From contig NZ_CP087719.1 of NCBI RefSeq assembly GCF_020991085.1, positions 4,174,001 through 4,238,000 of the forward strand: 64,000 bases of DNA, written 5' to 3'. The notes below the pieces were generated by a model that was given only the letters and a program-made list of their open reading frames with translations, searched no databases and was not told the origin of the DNA. Shown piece after piece: positions 23,499 through 32,376 of this stretch (position 1 is the stretch's first letter; the number at the start of each line of letters is the position of its first letter). This DNA comes from Roseomonas sp. OT10. Its GTDB lineage: Bacteria; Pseudomonadota; Alphaproteobacteria; Acetobacterales; Acetobacteraceae. The position numbers and the translations under genes were made by a program.

Positions 23499-24929
23499 TC
23501 AGCCCTCCCGTGCGTGAAGCTGGAGCCGGGCGATGTCCTGCAGCATCGCGGCGGTCATTCCGTCCCCCTCCGGCAAGGGCGCGGTCCCGGGCAGGAAGCG
23601 CGCGATCCGGGCGGCGCTGGCGATGCAGCGGCGGCCCGCGACGGCCCGCCCCGTCTCCAGCAGCAGCAAGCCGAGCTGGTAGTGGGCCATGACGAAGTCG
23701 CGGTCGAGGTACAGCGCGCGCCGGAAGGCCTGCTCCGCCGCCTCGTGCCGGTTGCCGGCGCGGGCGATCAGCCCCTGCTGCAGATGCAGGGCGGGCAGGT
23801 CGGGGAGCACCCTCAGCCCTTCGCGCGCCGCCGCCTCTGCCTCCCCCAGCGCACCGCGGTCGGCCAGCTCGCGGACGCGGCGCAGCGTGTCCCCGGCCTC
23901 GGCCACGCCCACAGGCACGGCCGGAGCCTCGGCCGGAGGCTCGGAGGCGGCGCGCCGCGCCGCCCGCGCCACGCGGCGCTCCGGCGAGGGCGGGCGGACC
24001 AGCGGGGCGGGCGGGGCGGGCGGCTCCGCCACGTCGGGGATGGCCACCGCCGCGGCCGCCACGCCGCGGCGATAGGCGACGGTGCCCGGCAGGCTGACCG
24101 GCGTCAGATGCGCGGCGAAGGCCGGGTTCGGCTCCGCATGGCCCACCAGCATCCAGCCCTGCGGACCCAGCCGGTCGCCCAGGGCCCGGACCAGCCGCTC
24201 CACCACCTCGTGCCGGAAGTAGATGAGCACGTTGCGGCACAGGATGAGGTCGAACTCCGACAGCCCCAGCGGGGCGCTGCCATCGAGCAGGGAGAGCAGG
24301 TTCTGCCGCTCGAAGCGCACCATGCCGCGATACTGCGGCCGGAGCCGCCAGCTCCTCCCGTCCGGGCCCGGCAGGAAGTCCCGCTCCCGCTCCTCCGGCG
24401 GCAGGCTGCGCAGGGCCCAGTCGCCGTAGCGCCCCTCGCGCGCCACCGCCAGCGCCTCGGCATTGAGGTCCGTGCCCAGGATGCTCAGCCGCCAGCCCGG
24501 CAGCGCCTCGCCCAGCAACCGGTGCAGCAGGATGGCGATGGAATAGGGCTCCGCCCCGGTGGAGCAGCCCGCGCTCCAGATCCGCAACTGCCGGCTTGCC
24601 GCATGGCGCTCGATCAGCTCCGGCAGGATCGTCCGGGCCAGGGCATCGAACTGCTCGGCGTAGCGGAAGAAATAGGTTTCCCCGATGGTGATCTGGGATT
24701 CCAGCGCCGCCCACTCGGCGGCGCCGAGGGCGGGATCGGACAGGCGGGCCAGATAGGCGGCGCTGTCGCGCGCGCCGGTCGCCCGCATGCGACGCAGCAG
24801 CCGCTCCCAGAGCAGGGAGTCCTTGTCCTCGTAATAGGCGTGGCCGGTCCGCGCCACGACCTGGCGCTTGATCTCCAGGAAGGCGGCATCGGGCAGCAGG
24901 GCCAGGGGCTGGGAGGCGGCCGCGGTCAC
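23499..24929 (-). CDS. cheR: CheR methyltransferase with C-terminal TPR
   Basis: 476 residues. The CheR alpha-helical N-domain precedes a SAM-dependent methyltransferase with GETYFFR, the SAM loop IWSAGCSTGAEPYSIAI and ILCRNVLIYF. After a Pro/Ala linker come tetratricopeptide-type helices (about 380-445), as in WspC. It methylates receptor glutamates using S-adenosylmethionine. The start is GTG at 24929, overlapping the preceding cheW stop by 4 nt (GTGA). The frame remains open upstream only as a shadow. The TPR may mediate recruitment, since the MCP lacks a CheR pentapeptide. Confidence 0.92.
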   Translation of the reverse strand: MTAAASQPLALLPDAAFLEIKRQVVARTGHAYYEDKDSLLWERLLRRMRATGARDSAAYLARLSDPALGAAEWAALESQITIGETYFFRYAEQFDALARTILPELIERHAASRQLRIWSAGCSTGAEPYSIAILLHRLLGEALPGWRLSILGTDLNAEALAVAREGRYGDWALRSLPPEERERDFLPGPDGRSWRLRPQYRGMVRFERQNLLSLLDGSAPLGLSEFDLILCRNVLIYFRHEVVERLVRALGDRLGPQGWMLVGHAEPNPAFAAHLTPVSLPGTVAYRRGVAAAAVAIPDVAEPPAPPAPLVRPPSPERRVARAARRAASEPPAEAPAVPVGVAEAGDTLRRVRELADRGALGEAEAAAREGLRVLPDLPALHLQQGLIARAGNRHEAAEQAFRRALYLDRDFVMAHYQLGLLLLETGRAVAGRRCIASAARIARFLPGTAPLPEGDGMTAAMLQDIARLQLHAREG

Positions 24930-25498
24930 GGCAGGGCCCACTCCGCCCGCCGGCGGGTCGCCTCCCGCGCCAGGCTCTCGAGGACCGCCCGCTCGCGTTC
25001 CAGCAGCAGGCGGTCGGCGTCGAGCAGATGGACCAGCCGGGGTCCGAACGGGATCCCGGCCGTCACGAAGCCCTGCAGGCTGTCCGTCGGGGACACCGGG
25101 CGAAGCGCGGCGACGGGAACGGTCCGCATGTCGAGCACGCGCGGGACCCGCAGGGCCAACGGGGATGCGGCGCCGCGCAGCAGGATCAGGTGGTGATAGA
25201 CCCGGTCCGTCTCGGCCCCGTCCTCCGGCAGGCCCAGCAGGGGCGCCAGGGCGAGCACGGGCACCGGCTGTCCGCCGAGGTTCAGGAAGCCGTCCAGCGG
25301 GCGCGGCAGCCCGGGGGGCACCCAGAGCCGGGGAAGCGGCAGGAGTTCCTGCACCGCCTGCCGCGGCAAGGCGCAATCCTGGCTGCCCATGGCGAAGACC
25401 ACCAACTCGAGTTGCGGCCCGGCCAGGGCGGCGCGATCGTCGGCGGGGGCTTCCGGGCCCGGTCGCGGGGGAGGCATCATTCCCATCCGGGCTAGCAT
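24926..25498 (-). CDS. CheW-like adaptor (first gene of the cluster)
   Basis: 190 residues with a CheW domain: LELVVFAMGSQDCALPRQ, then LDGFLNLGGQPVPVLALAPLLGL, and LVHLLDADRLLLERE near the end. It probably bridges receptor and kinase, or competes with the second CheW. Alternative ATG codons at residues 5, 7 and 8 leave the start uncertain by a few codons. It is the promoter-proximal gene of an eight-gene minus-strand unit. The upstream gap to the divergent TctC gene is about 160 bp. Confidence 0.88.
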   Translation of the reverse strand: MLARMGMMPPPRPGPEAPADDRAALAGPQLELVVFAMGSQDCALPRQAVQELLPLPRLWVPPGLPRPLDGFLNLGGQPVPVLALAPLLGLPEDGAETDRVYHHLILLRGAASPLALRVPRVLDMRTVPVAALRPVSPTDSLQGFVTAGIPFGPRLVHLLDADRLLLERERAVLESLAREATRRRAEWALP

Positions 25499-25581
25499 GC
25501 CAGGCGCGGCCGGGCCATGGAGGTGACGGGAACGGCCCGGAAAGCCTCACCGAAGGTTGCGTGAAAATGCTTGCGGGTTAA

Positions 25582-25601
25582 TGTACCATCCAGTCCGTAC
25601 A
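25582..25601. promoter_or_regulatory. inverted repeat in the cheW/TctC divergent region
   Basis: TGTAC and GTACA are separated by 10 bp, about 60 bp upstream of the TctC gene start and 85 bp upstream of cheW. The spacing suits a dimeric repressor, but no cognate regulator is nearby and the arms are short. Confidence 0.3.
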
Positions 25602-25660
25602 CAACCACGCGCGATGCCCATGGGCAGTGCGCCAACGAAACATCAGGAGGAGATGCACCC

Positions 25661-26650
25661 ATGACCACCCGTCGCCAGTTCGCCACCACCCTGCTTGGCC
25701 TCGGCACCCTGCCCGCGCTTGGCCTGCGTCCCGCTGCCGCCCAGGGCACGGATTATCCCAACCGCCCCGTCACGCTGGTCGTCGCCTGGGCACCCGGCGG
25801 CTCCACCGACTTCGTCGCCCGCCTGCTGGCGCAGCGCATGTCGCAGGATCTGGGGCAGCAGGTGGTGGTGGAGAACCGCGCCGGCGCCTCCGGCACCATC
25901 GGCCACGTCTATGTCGCCCGCGCCCGTCCGGACGGCTACACCCTGCTGCTGGGCGTCAACAGCACCTATGCCATGGCGACGCACCTCTTCCCGCAGAAGG
26001 GGTACGACGACGCGAAGAGCTTCACCCCGATCGGCCGCATCGCCGAGACGCCGATCTTCCTCTGCGTCCGCCCGCAGCTCGGGGTGACGGACGTGGCCGG
26101 GCTGATCGCCATGGCGAAGAAGCAGCCGGGCAAGCTCAGCTATGCCTCCTCCGGCGCCGGCTCCTCCGCCCATCTGGCGACCGAGCTGTTCCTGAAGATG
26201 GCCGATATCGACGTGCTGAACGTCACCTACCGCGGCGGCGCGCCGGCGGTCTCGGCGCTGCTCTCGGGCGAGGTGCAGATGGCTTTTGTCGACGCCGTCA
26301 CCGCCCTGCCGCTGATCGAGGCGAAGTCGGTCAACGCCATCGGCGTCTCCTCCAAGGAGCGCAACCCGCTGGTGCCGAGCATCCCGACCATCGCGGAATC
26401 GGGCCTGCCGGGCTTCGAGTGCTCCTCGCAGTTCGCCCTCCTGGCCCCGGCCGGCACGCCGGAGCCGATCGTGCGCAAGCTGCACGCCGCGCTCGTCTCC
26501 ACCATGAAGGACGCCAACGTGCTGGAGCGCCTGCGCCAGGCCTCCAACTTCCCGACCGTCGGCACGCCGGAGGAGTTCCCCGCCTATCTCGCCGCCGAGA
26601 GTGGCAAGTGGGGCGAGGTGATCCGTTCCCGCGGCATCACCGTGGAATGA
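25661..26650 (+). CDS. tripartite tricarboxylate transporter substrate-binding protein (Bug/TctC family)
   Basis: 329-residue periplasmic binding protein. A twin-arginine-like signal (MTTRRQFATTLLG, ending near AAAQG) precedes the Bug fold: YPNRPVTLVVAWAPGGSTD, VVVENRAGASG and the GKLSYASSGAGSS ligand loop. The ATG at 25661 has a strong AGGAGGAG ribosome-binding site. No TctA or TctB membrane partners are adjacent, which is usual for orphan Bug proteins in organisms with many of them. The ligand is probably a carboxylate but is not identifiable. The TGA stop is the first codon of repeat copy 3. Confidence 0.92.
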   Translation: MTTRRQFATTLLGLGTLPALGLRPAAAQGTDYPNRPVTLVVAWAPGGSTDFVARLLAQRMSQDLGQQVVVENRAGASGTIGHVYVARARPDGYTLLLGVNSTYAMATHLFPQKGYDDAKSFTPIGRIAETPIFLCVRPQLGVTDVAGLIAMAKKQPGKLSYASSGAGSSAHLATELFLKMADIDVLNVTYRGGAPAVSALLSGEVQMAFVDAVTALPLIEAKSVNAIGVSSKERNPLVPSIPTIAESGLPGFECSSQFALLAPAGTPEPIVRKLHAALVSTMKDANVLERLRQASNFPTVGTPEEFPAYLAAESGKWGEVIRSRGITVE

Positions 26651-27070
26651 TCCCAACGGCGGGATGACCCGACCCGGCGTGCTGCGGTGTTCCGGCGTCG
26701 GCACCGGGAGGGGACGCCGTCCCCTCCCAGACCCTCCCCTGCCGGGGCCACAAGCGGGCCCCGGTCCCCGCTGGGAGTTTGGTGCTTCATGGCTGCCGTC
26801 AGCCTGCGGGCTGATCCCTGACGGCGCGCGGACAGGCGGGACTCTGAAGAAAGCTTTCAGAGGGCTTCAGCGAATGCTGCGGCCGGTCCCGCCGAGGAGC
26901 ATGGCTCCTCGGCGCCTTGACCCCGTATCAGGCTGTCCCGCGGCAGCGCCGATCGGGTCCAGGGCCCGCAGGGTCCTGGCGGAGTGGGGGTACGGGGGCG
27001 AGGCGGAGCCTTGCCCCCGGGCCACGGGCACAACGCCGGCACGGCCCAGCACATCGCGCCGCGCGTACGA
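26648..27070 (-). repeat. intergenic TIR/hairpin element, copy 3
   Basis: 423-bp copy, inverted relative to copies 1, 2 and 5, between convergent TctC and dihydroorotase genes. The left terminus TGATCCCAACGGCGGGATG starts exactly with the TctC stop codon. The right terminus (CATCGCGCCGCGCGTACGA) is a diverged version of the other end. All internal hairpins are kept, including CGCCGAGGAG/CTCCTCGGCG. The 158 bp between it and the dihydroorotase stop show nothing recognisable. Confidence 0.85.
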
Positions 27071-27228
27071 CACGGCCGCGCGCGCCGGTGACGCTGCCTG
27101 CCACCAGGGGCCGTCTCCGGCGGCACGGGCCACGGGCCTCTTCGCGGCTTCGGCCCGGCTCTGGCAGGCCGGCTGACGCGGCAGGGCGCAGGACCGGCCC
27201 CCGAGGCGTCGCGGCGGCCGCTCCGTGC

Positions 27229-28563
27229 CTAGTGCGCGAGGGTGTCGAGGAACCGCACCGGCACGCCGCGCGGCGTGCCGAGCACCTCGTCCTCGCGCAT
27301 CGCTGCCTGGCCGCGCAGGATGGTGGCAACGGGCCAGCCCGTGCAGGTCATGCCGGCGAAGGGGGTCCAACCGCAGGGCGAGACGATCCAGCTCTCCTCG
27401 ATGGTGCGGCGGCGCTTCAGGTCCACGAGGGTGAAGTCGGCGTCGTAGCCGGCCGCGATCCGCCCCTTCCCGGTGACGCCGTAGACGCGCGCGGGACCGG
27501 CGCACATCAGGTCCACCAGGCGGGCCAGCGACAGGCGACCGGCCGCGACATGGTCCAGCATGATCGGCACCAGGGTCTGCACCCCGGTCAGGCCAGCGGC
27601 CGTGGCCGGCCAGGGGCGCTCCTTCGCGGCACGGGGATGCGGCGCGTGGTCGGAGCCGATGCAGTCCACCGTGCCGTCGCGCACGGCGGCCCAGGCCGCC
27701 TCCATGTGGCGCGCGTCGCGGATCGGCGGGTTCATCACCGCATAGCCGCCCAGCCGGTCATAGGCATCCGGCGCCACCTGGGTCAGGTGGTTCACCAGCA
27801 GCTCGACCGTGGCAAGGTCGCGGTAGTCCTTCACGTAGTCCAGCTCCTCGGCGGTGCTGACGTGCAGGATATGGGCGGGCCGGCCGGTGCGCCGGGACAG
27901 CGCCATGAGACGGCGGGTGCCGAGGAAGGCGCATTCGACGTCGCGCCACTCGGCATGCAGGGCGAAGGGCCCACCCGCGGCAAAGAGCGGCTTGCGCTCC
28001 TGCAGCCGGTACTCGTCCTCGGAGTGGTAGGCGATGCGGCGCCGGCCGGAGCGCATCACCGCTTCCAGCGAGGCATCGTCCTCGACCAGCAGGTCGCCGG
28101 TGGAGGAGCCGGCGAAGACCTTCACGGCGCAGACGCCGGGCTGCACCTCCAGCTCGGCCAGGGCGGCGATGTTCGACTTCGCGGCCCCGACATAGAGGCC
28201 CATGTCGCACCAGGCGCGGCCGGCGACGTAGGCGCGCTTGGTGTCCAGCGCGGCTCGGCTGGTCACGGGGGGGGTGGTGTTGGGCATGTCGAACACCGCC
28301 GTCAGCCCGCCCAGGATGGCGGCCCGGGTGCCCGTCTCGATGGTCTCCACCGCCGGGTCGCCGGGGTCGCGCAGGTGGACATGGGGGTCGATCAGCCCGG
28401 GCAGGACATGCAGCCCGGCGCAGTCGATCACCTCGGCCGCGTCCGCCTGGCGCAGGTCGCCGAGGGCGGCGATGCGGCCGTCACGCACCCCGACATCGGC
28501 CGCCTCCTCCCCCCAGGGCAGGACCAGCGTGCCGCCGCGCAGGATCAGGTCGAAGGATGCCAT
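27229..28563 (-). CDS. pyrC: dihydroorotase / amidohydrolase
   Basis: 444 residues of the cyclic amidohydrolase family, most like class I dihydroorotases (carbamoyl-aspartate to dihydroorotate in pyrimidine synthesis). The zinc-binding DPHVHLRDPG has H61 and H63, VCAVKVFAGS carries the lysine expected to be carbamylated, and GSDHAPH carries the catalytic aspartate. I chose the ATG at 28563 (MASFDLILRGG) because homology begins there. Upstream codons are noise. Allantoinase and hydantoinase share this fold, but neither pathway is nearby. The gene stands alone, with pyrB not in view. Confidence 0.85.
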   Translation of the reverse strand: MASFDLILRGGTLVLPWGEEAADVGVRDGRIAALGDLRQADAAEVIDCAGLHVLPGLIDPHVHLRDPGDPAVETIETGTRAAILGGLTAVFDMPNTTPPVTSRAALDTKRAYVAGRAWCDMGLYVGAAKSNIAALAELEVQPGVCAVKVFAGSSTGDLLVEDDASLEAVMRSGRRRIAYHSEDEYRLQERKPLFAAGGPFALHAEWRDVECAFLGTRRLMALSRRTGRPAHILHVSTAEELDYVKDYRDLATVELLVNHLTQVAPDAYDRLGGYAVMNPPIRDARHMEAAWAAVRDGTVDCIGSDHAPHPRAAKERPWPATAAGLTGVQTLVPIMLDHVAAGRLSLARLVDLMCAGPARVYGVTGKGRIAAGYDADFTLVDLKRRRTIEESWIVSPCGWTPFAGMTCTGWPVATILRGQAAMREDEVLGTPRGVPVRFLDTLAH

Positions 28564-28751
28564 GGCTCGGTGTCTCCGCTGCGGGGTTCCGGGGTTAGAC
28601 CGGATCGCGACCGGCCGGAAGCGGCCCCGCCCCGGGAAGAGGTGCCGTCCGGACGCGCCGCCCGCCCATCCGTTCGCGGGCAAGCCCTCCATTCGAAGGG
28701 AGAGCCCTGGCGGGACAGGCGCAGAATGGCGCCGTCGACAAGGAGCGGCGC

Positions 28752-29291
28752 ATGAGCAGCCCGATGGTCAGCGTTCCGATGAAGAACATGAAGCCACTGC
28801 CGCAGGACACGGCGACGACCTGCTGGCTGACCTGCTTCCGGATGATGTTCGCCTGGAAGAACCGCGACCCGGCCGAGATACGCCCGGCCCTGGAGGGGGC
28901 GGGCGTGCTGTGGACGGATGCCTGCGAGACGGGGCTGAAGACGCGCGACTACATGAAGGCGGCCAAGGCACTGGGGATGCGGCCCTGGGGGACGGGCACC
29001 TCCTGGAGCGCGGCCAGCTTCGCCTCCTTCTGCACCGTCAGCCCCGTCTGGGTGGCAGGCAAGTGGCATGACTACGGCCACAACGTCGTGGTCATCGGCG
29101 CCAGCCGCGAGCTGATCCGCTTCATCGACCCCTGGTGGCAGGGGGACAAGGAGGCGGAGATCAAGACCTGGACGGAAAAGCTGTTCGTGAAGGGCGACGC
29201 GCCGAACAAGGGGACGGATGCGTACATGGGCTGGATGGGGGCGGTCATGGTCTGGGAGGACGCCATTCCCTACGGCCTCGTACCCGAATGA
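28752..29291 (+). CDS. small papain-like cysteine protease-fold protein
   Basis: 179 residues, recognisable by catalytic geometry. Q18 and C24 (PLPQDTATTCW) have papain spacing between oxyanion-hole glutamine and nucleophile. H110 lies in WHDYGHNVVVIG and D126 in FIDPWW. This resembles the papain-like (AvrRpt2/C70-like) domains found in secreted effectors and toxin tips. There is no signal peptide, membrane segment or immunity-like neighbour, so it is either cytoplasmic or exported by a leaderless route. The gap to the metE leader is only about 25 bp. Function is unknown and activity is inferred from the residues only. Confidence 0.7.
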   Translation: MSSPMVSVPMKNMKPLPQDTATTCWLTCFRMMFAWKNRDPAEIRPALEGAGVLWTDACETGLKTRDYMKAAKALGMRPWGTGTSWSAASFASFCTVSPVWVAGKWHDYGHNVVVIGASRELIRFIDPWWQGDKEAEIKTWTEKLFVKGDAPNKGTDAYMGWMGAVMVWEDAIPYGLVPE

Positions 29292-29313
29292 GGCGCTTGC
29301 CTGCCCACTACAG

Positions 29314-29329
29314 ATAAAGATATCCTTAT
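29314..29329. promoter_or_regulatory. candidate operator upstream of the metE riboswitch
   Basis: ATAAAGATATCCTTAT is a 16-bp palindrome with one mismatch, in an AT-rich island just before the riboswitch where the metE promoter should lie. It resembles ArsR-family (SahR-like) methionine-cycle operators as I remember them. No such regulator is encoded in the window. Confidence 0.45.
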
Positions 29330-29330
29330 A

Positions 29331-29554
29331 TTGCGTTGGTCCCGCGCGAGCGGGCGCAAGAGGGAACGCCGTGCGGCCGGGGAGACCCGGCCCAGTCGGC
29401 GGCTGCCCCCGCAACTGTCGGCGGCGAGCCGGCGGTCCACCCGCGTCCTTCTCCCGCCATGGCGGCGGGGGGGCGCGCGCCACTGGGAGCCTCGTGCCCC
29501 GGGAAGGCGGGACCGCGCGGCCATGACCCGCAAGCCAGGAGACCTGCCGGCGCG
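29331..29554 (+). promoter_or_regulatory. cobalamin riboswitch
   Basis: The leader of metE has the conserved cobalamin-aptamer blocks in order: AGGGAACGCCG, CCCCGCAACTGTC, GCCACTGGG, CCGGGAAGGCGG, and the B12 box AAGCCAGGAGACCTGCC (29532-29548). GCG...GG near 29333 can pair with CC...CGC near 29551 to close P1. In known cases cobalamin binding represses the B12-independent methionine synthase when the B12-dependent enzyme can work. The aptamer ends about 50 nt before the start codon, room enough for a switching stem that hides GAGGA. Confidence 0.93.
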
Positions 29555-29605
29555 AGGCACCCCCAACGGCCCGGGGCGGGGTGAACCCGGGCGAGGACAT
29601 GACGC

Positions 29606-31954
29606 ATGCGCTTCTCCCCCACGGGAACCAACCTCGGCTTCCCCAGGATCGGCCGGCACCGCGAGCTGAAGACGGCGCTGGAGCAGCACTGGTCCGGCAC
29701 GCTGGACGAGGCGGGGCTGCGCGCCGCCGCCGCCGGGCTGCGCCACCGGCACTGGGCGCTGCAGAAGGAGGCGGGGATCGGCCTGGTCCCGTGCAACGAC
29801 TTCTCCTTCTACGACCACGTGCTCGACACCGCCTGCGCCATGGGCGCCATCCCGCCCGGCTATGGCTGGCGACCGGGCGAGGCCGTGTCGCTCGACACCT
29901 ATTTCGCCCTGGCGCGCGGCGGGCGCGGCACGGCCACGCCGGCCTGCTGCCCCGGGCACGATCATGGCGGCATGTCCGGGGCGGGCGTGCCGGCGCTGGA
30001 GATGACGAAGTGGTTCGACACCAACTACCACTACCTGGTGCCGGTCTTCGCCCGCGGACAGGAGTTCGCACCGACCGGCTTCCCCGCCGTGGACGCGTTC
30101 CGCGAGGCGCGGGACGCGGGCTTCGAGGCCCGGCCGGTGCTGCTCGGCCCCGTCTCCTTCCTTCTCCTGGGCAAGATGGCCGAGGGCGCGGGCGACCCGC
30201 TTGACCTCCTGCCCGGCCTGCTGCCCGCCTATGCCGAGACGCTGCGCCGGCTGGAGCGCGAGGGCGCGCGCCAGGTACAGGTGGACGAGCCGTGCCTGGT
30301 GCTCGACCTGCCCGATGCCGCCCGCGCCGCCTATGCCACGGCCTATGCGGGGCTGGCCGCCGCGGCACCTTCGCTCTCCCTGCTGGTCGCCACCTATTTC
30401 GGCGGGCTGCGCGACAACCTCGACACGGCGCTGCGCCTGCCGGTCTCCGGGCTGCACCTCGACCTCGTCCGCGCCCCGGAGCAGTTGGCGCCGGCGCTGA
30501 AGGGCGCGCCCGCCCGCATGGCGCTTTCGCTGGGCGTGGTGGACGGGCGCAACATCTGGCGCAGCGACCTGTCCCATGCCCTCGCCCTGCTGCGCCAGGC
30601 CACGGCCGCCCGGCGTCCGGAAGCGGTCCTGGTCGCCCCCTCCTGCTCCCTGCTGCACGTCCCCGTGGATCTGGAGACCGAGACCTCCCTCGATCCCGAG
30701 CTGCGCGGCTGGATGAGCTTCGCGCGGCAGAAGCTGGAAGAGGTGGCGATCCTCGCCCGCGGGCTGTACGAGGGCCCCGGCGTCATCGCCGCCGCGATCG
30801 CGGAGAGCGATTCGCGCCAGGCGCAGCGGCGCGCCTCCGCCCGGCTGCACGACCCGAGGGTCGCGGCGCGGCTGGCCGCGGGGACGGCGGCCGATGCGCG
30901 GCGCGCCTCGGCCTTCCCGGCACGGCAGGCGGCCCAGCATGCGCGGCTCGGCCTGCCGCGCTTCCCCACCACCACCATCGGCTCCTTTCCCCAGACCGCC
31001 GAAATCCGGGCCGCGCGCGCCGCGCTGAAGCGCAGGGCCAGCACCGTGGAGGAGTACGACGCCTTCATCGCCGCCCGGACGGAAGCCGCCGTGCGTTGGC
31101 AGGAGGAGGCCGGGCTCGACATGCTGGTGCACGGCGAGTTCGAGCGGAACGACATGGTGGAGCACTTTGCCGAGTTCTTGGACGGCTACGCCTTCACGAG
31201 GAACGGCTGGGTGCAGTCCTACGGCTCGCGCTGCGTGAAGCCGCCGGTGATCTATGGCGACGTCTCCCGCCCCGGCCCGATGACGGTGCGCTGGAGCGCC
31301 TTCGCGCAGTCGCTGACCGCGCGCCCGGTGAAGGGGATGCTGACCGGCCCGGTCACGATGATGCAGTGGGCCTTCGTGCGCGACGACATCCCCGCCGCGA
31401 CCGTGCGCCGCCAGATCGCCTATGCGCTGCGCGACGAGGTGGCCGACCTGGAAGCCGCCGGCATCGCCGCGGTGCAGATCGACGAGCCGGCCATCCGGGA
31501 GGGCCTGCCGCTGCGCCACGCGGACCGCGACGCCTACCTGCGCGACGCGGTGGAGTGTTTCCGCATCACCGCCTCCGCCGTGCGGGACGAGACGCAGATC
31601 CACACCCACATGTGCTACTCGGAGTTCAACGACATCATCGAATCCATCGCGGCGATGGATGCCGACGTGATCTCGATCGAGACGGCGCGCTCGCGCATGG
31701 AACTCCTCGCCGCCTTCGCGGCGTTCGACTACCCGAACGAGATCGGTCCGGGCGTCTGGGATATCCACTCCCCGCGCGTCCCCTCCACCGAGGAAATGCG
31801 GCGCCTGCTGGACATCGCGGCGCAGCGCATCCCCGCCGACCGACTCTGGGTCAATCCGGATTGCGGGCTGAAGACCCGGCAATGGGAGGAGGTGCGACCG
31901 GCCATCGCCAACATGGTGGCTGCGGCGCAGGCCCTGCGCGCCACGGCGGCCTGA
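29606..31954 (+). CDS. metE: cobalamin-independent methionine synthase
   Basis: 782 residues, about the usual MetE length. Transfers the methyl group of 5-methyltetrahydropteroyl-triglutamate to homocysteine. The N-terminal half starts LGFPRIGRHRELK, as expected. The C-terminal barrel has FPTTTIGSFPQT, the zinc/homocysteine ligands in HTHMCYSEF (His and Cys) and the last cysteine in WVNPDCGLKTR. The start ATG at 29606 has GAGGA 8 nt upstream. An ATG at 29599 is out of frame. A cobalamin riboswitch controls it. Its TGA stop is the first codon of repeat copy 4. Confidence 0.96.
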   Translation: MRFSPTGTNLGFPRIGRHRELKTALEQHWSGTLDEAGLRAAAAGLRHRHWALQKEAGIGLVPCNDFSFYDHVLDTACAMGAIPPGYGWRPGEAVSLDTYFALARGGRGTATPACCPGHDHGGMSGAGVPALEMTKWFDTNYHYLVPVFARGQEFAPTGFPAVDAFREARDAGFEARPVLLGPVSFLLLGKMAEGAGDPLDLLPGLLPAYAETLRRLEREGARQVQVDEPCLVLDLPDAARAAYATAYAGLAAAAPSLSLLVATYFGGLRDNLDTALRLPVSGLHLDLVRAPEQLAPALKGAPARMALSLGVVDGRNIWRSDLSHALALLRQATAARRPEAVLVAPSCSLLHVPVDLETETSLDPELRGWMSFARQKLEEVAILARGLYEGPGVIAAAIAESDSRQAQRRASARLHDPRVAARLAAGTAADARRASAFPARQAAQHARLGLPRFPTTTIGSFPQTAEIRAARAALKRRASTVEEYDAFIAARTEAAVRWQEEAGLDMLVHGEFERNDMVEHFAEFLDGYAFTRNGWVQSYGSRCVKPPVIYGDVSRPGPMTVRWSAFAQSLTARPVKGMLTGPVTMMQWAFVRDDIPAATVRRQIAYALRDEVADLEAAGIAAVQIDEPAIREGLPLRHADRDAYLRDAVECFRITASAVRDETQIHTHMCYSEFNDIIESIAAMDADVISIETARSRMELLAAFAAFDYPNEIGPGVWDIHSPRVPSTEEMRRLLDIAAQRIPADRLWVNPDCGLKTRQWEEVRPAIANMVAAAQALRATAA

Positions 31955-32376
31955 TCCCGACGGCGGGATGACCGGATCGGTCGTACCGTCGTGTTCCGGC
32001 GTCGGACCGGGAGGGGACGCCGTCCCCTCCCAGACCCTCCCCTGCCGGGGCCACAAGCGGGCCCCGGTCCCCGCTGCGAGTTTGGTGCTGGCTGCTGCCG
32101 TCAGCCTCCGGGCTGAACCCTGACGGAGCGCGGACAGGCGGGACTCCAGAAGAAATCCAGAAGGCGTCAGTGAATGACGCAGCCGTACCCGCCGAGGAGC
32201 ATGGCTCCTCGGCGCCTTGACCCCGTTGCAGGCTGTCCCGCGGCAGCGCCCTTCGGGTCCAGGGCCCGCAGGGTCCTGGCGGAGTGGGGGTACGGGGGCG
32301 AGGCAGAGCCTTGCCCCCGGGCCACGGCTACCACGCCGGAACGGCGAATGGCCGGCAAGAGGCCGCCTCTGGGTCA
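31952..32376 (-). repeat. intergenic TIR/hairpin element, copy 4
   Basis: 425-bp copy in the same orientation as copy 3. It fills the whole space between convergent metE and nikE. The left terminus TGATCCCGACGGCGGGATG starts on the metE stop codon. The right terminus, read on the minus strand (TGACCCAGAGGCGG), is diverged but starts on the nikE stop codon. The CGCCGAGGAG/CTCCTCGGCG, GGGGCC/GGCCCC and GGGAGGGGAC/GTCCCCTCCC hairpins are intact, while the small A/T-rich hairpin in the middle is degraded. Confidence 0.85.
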
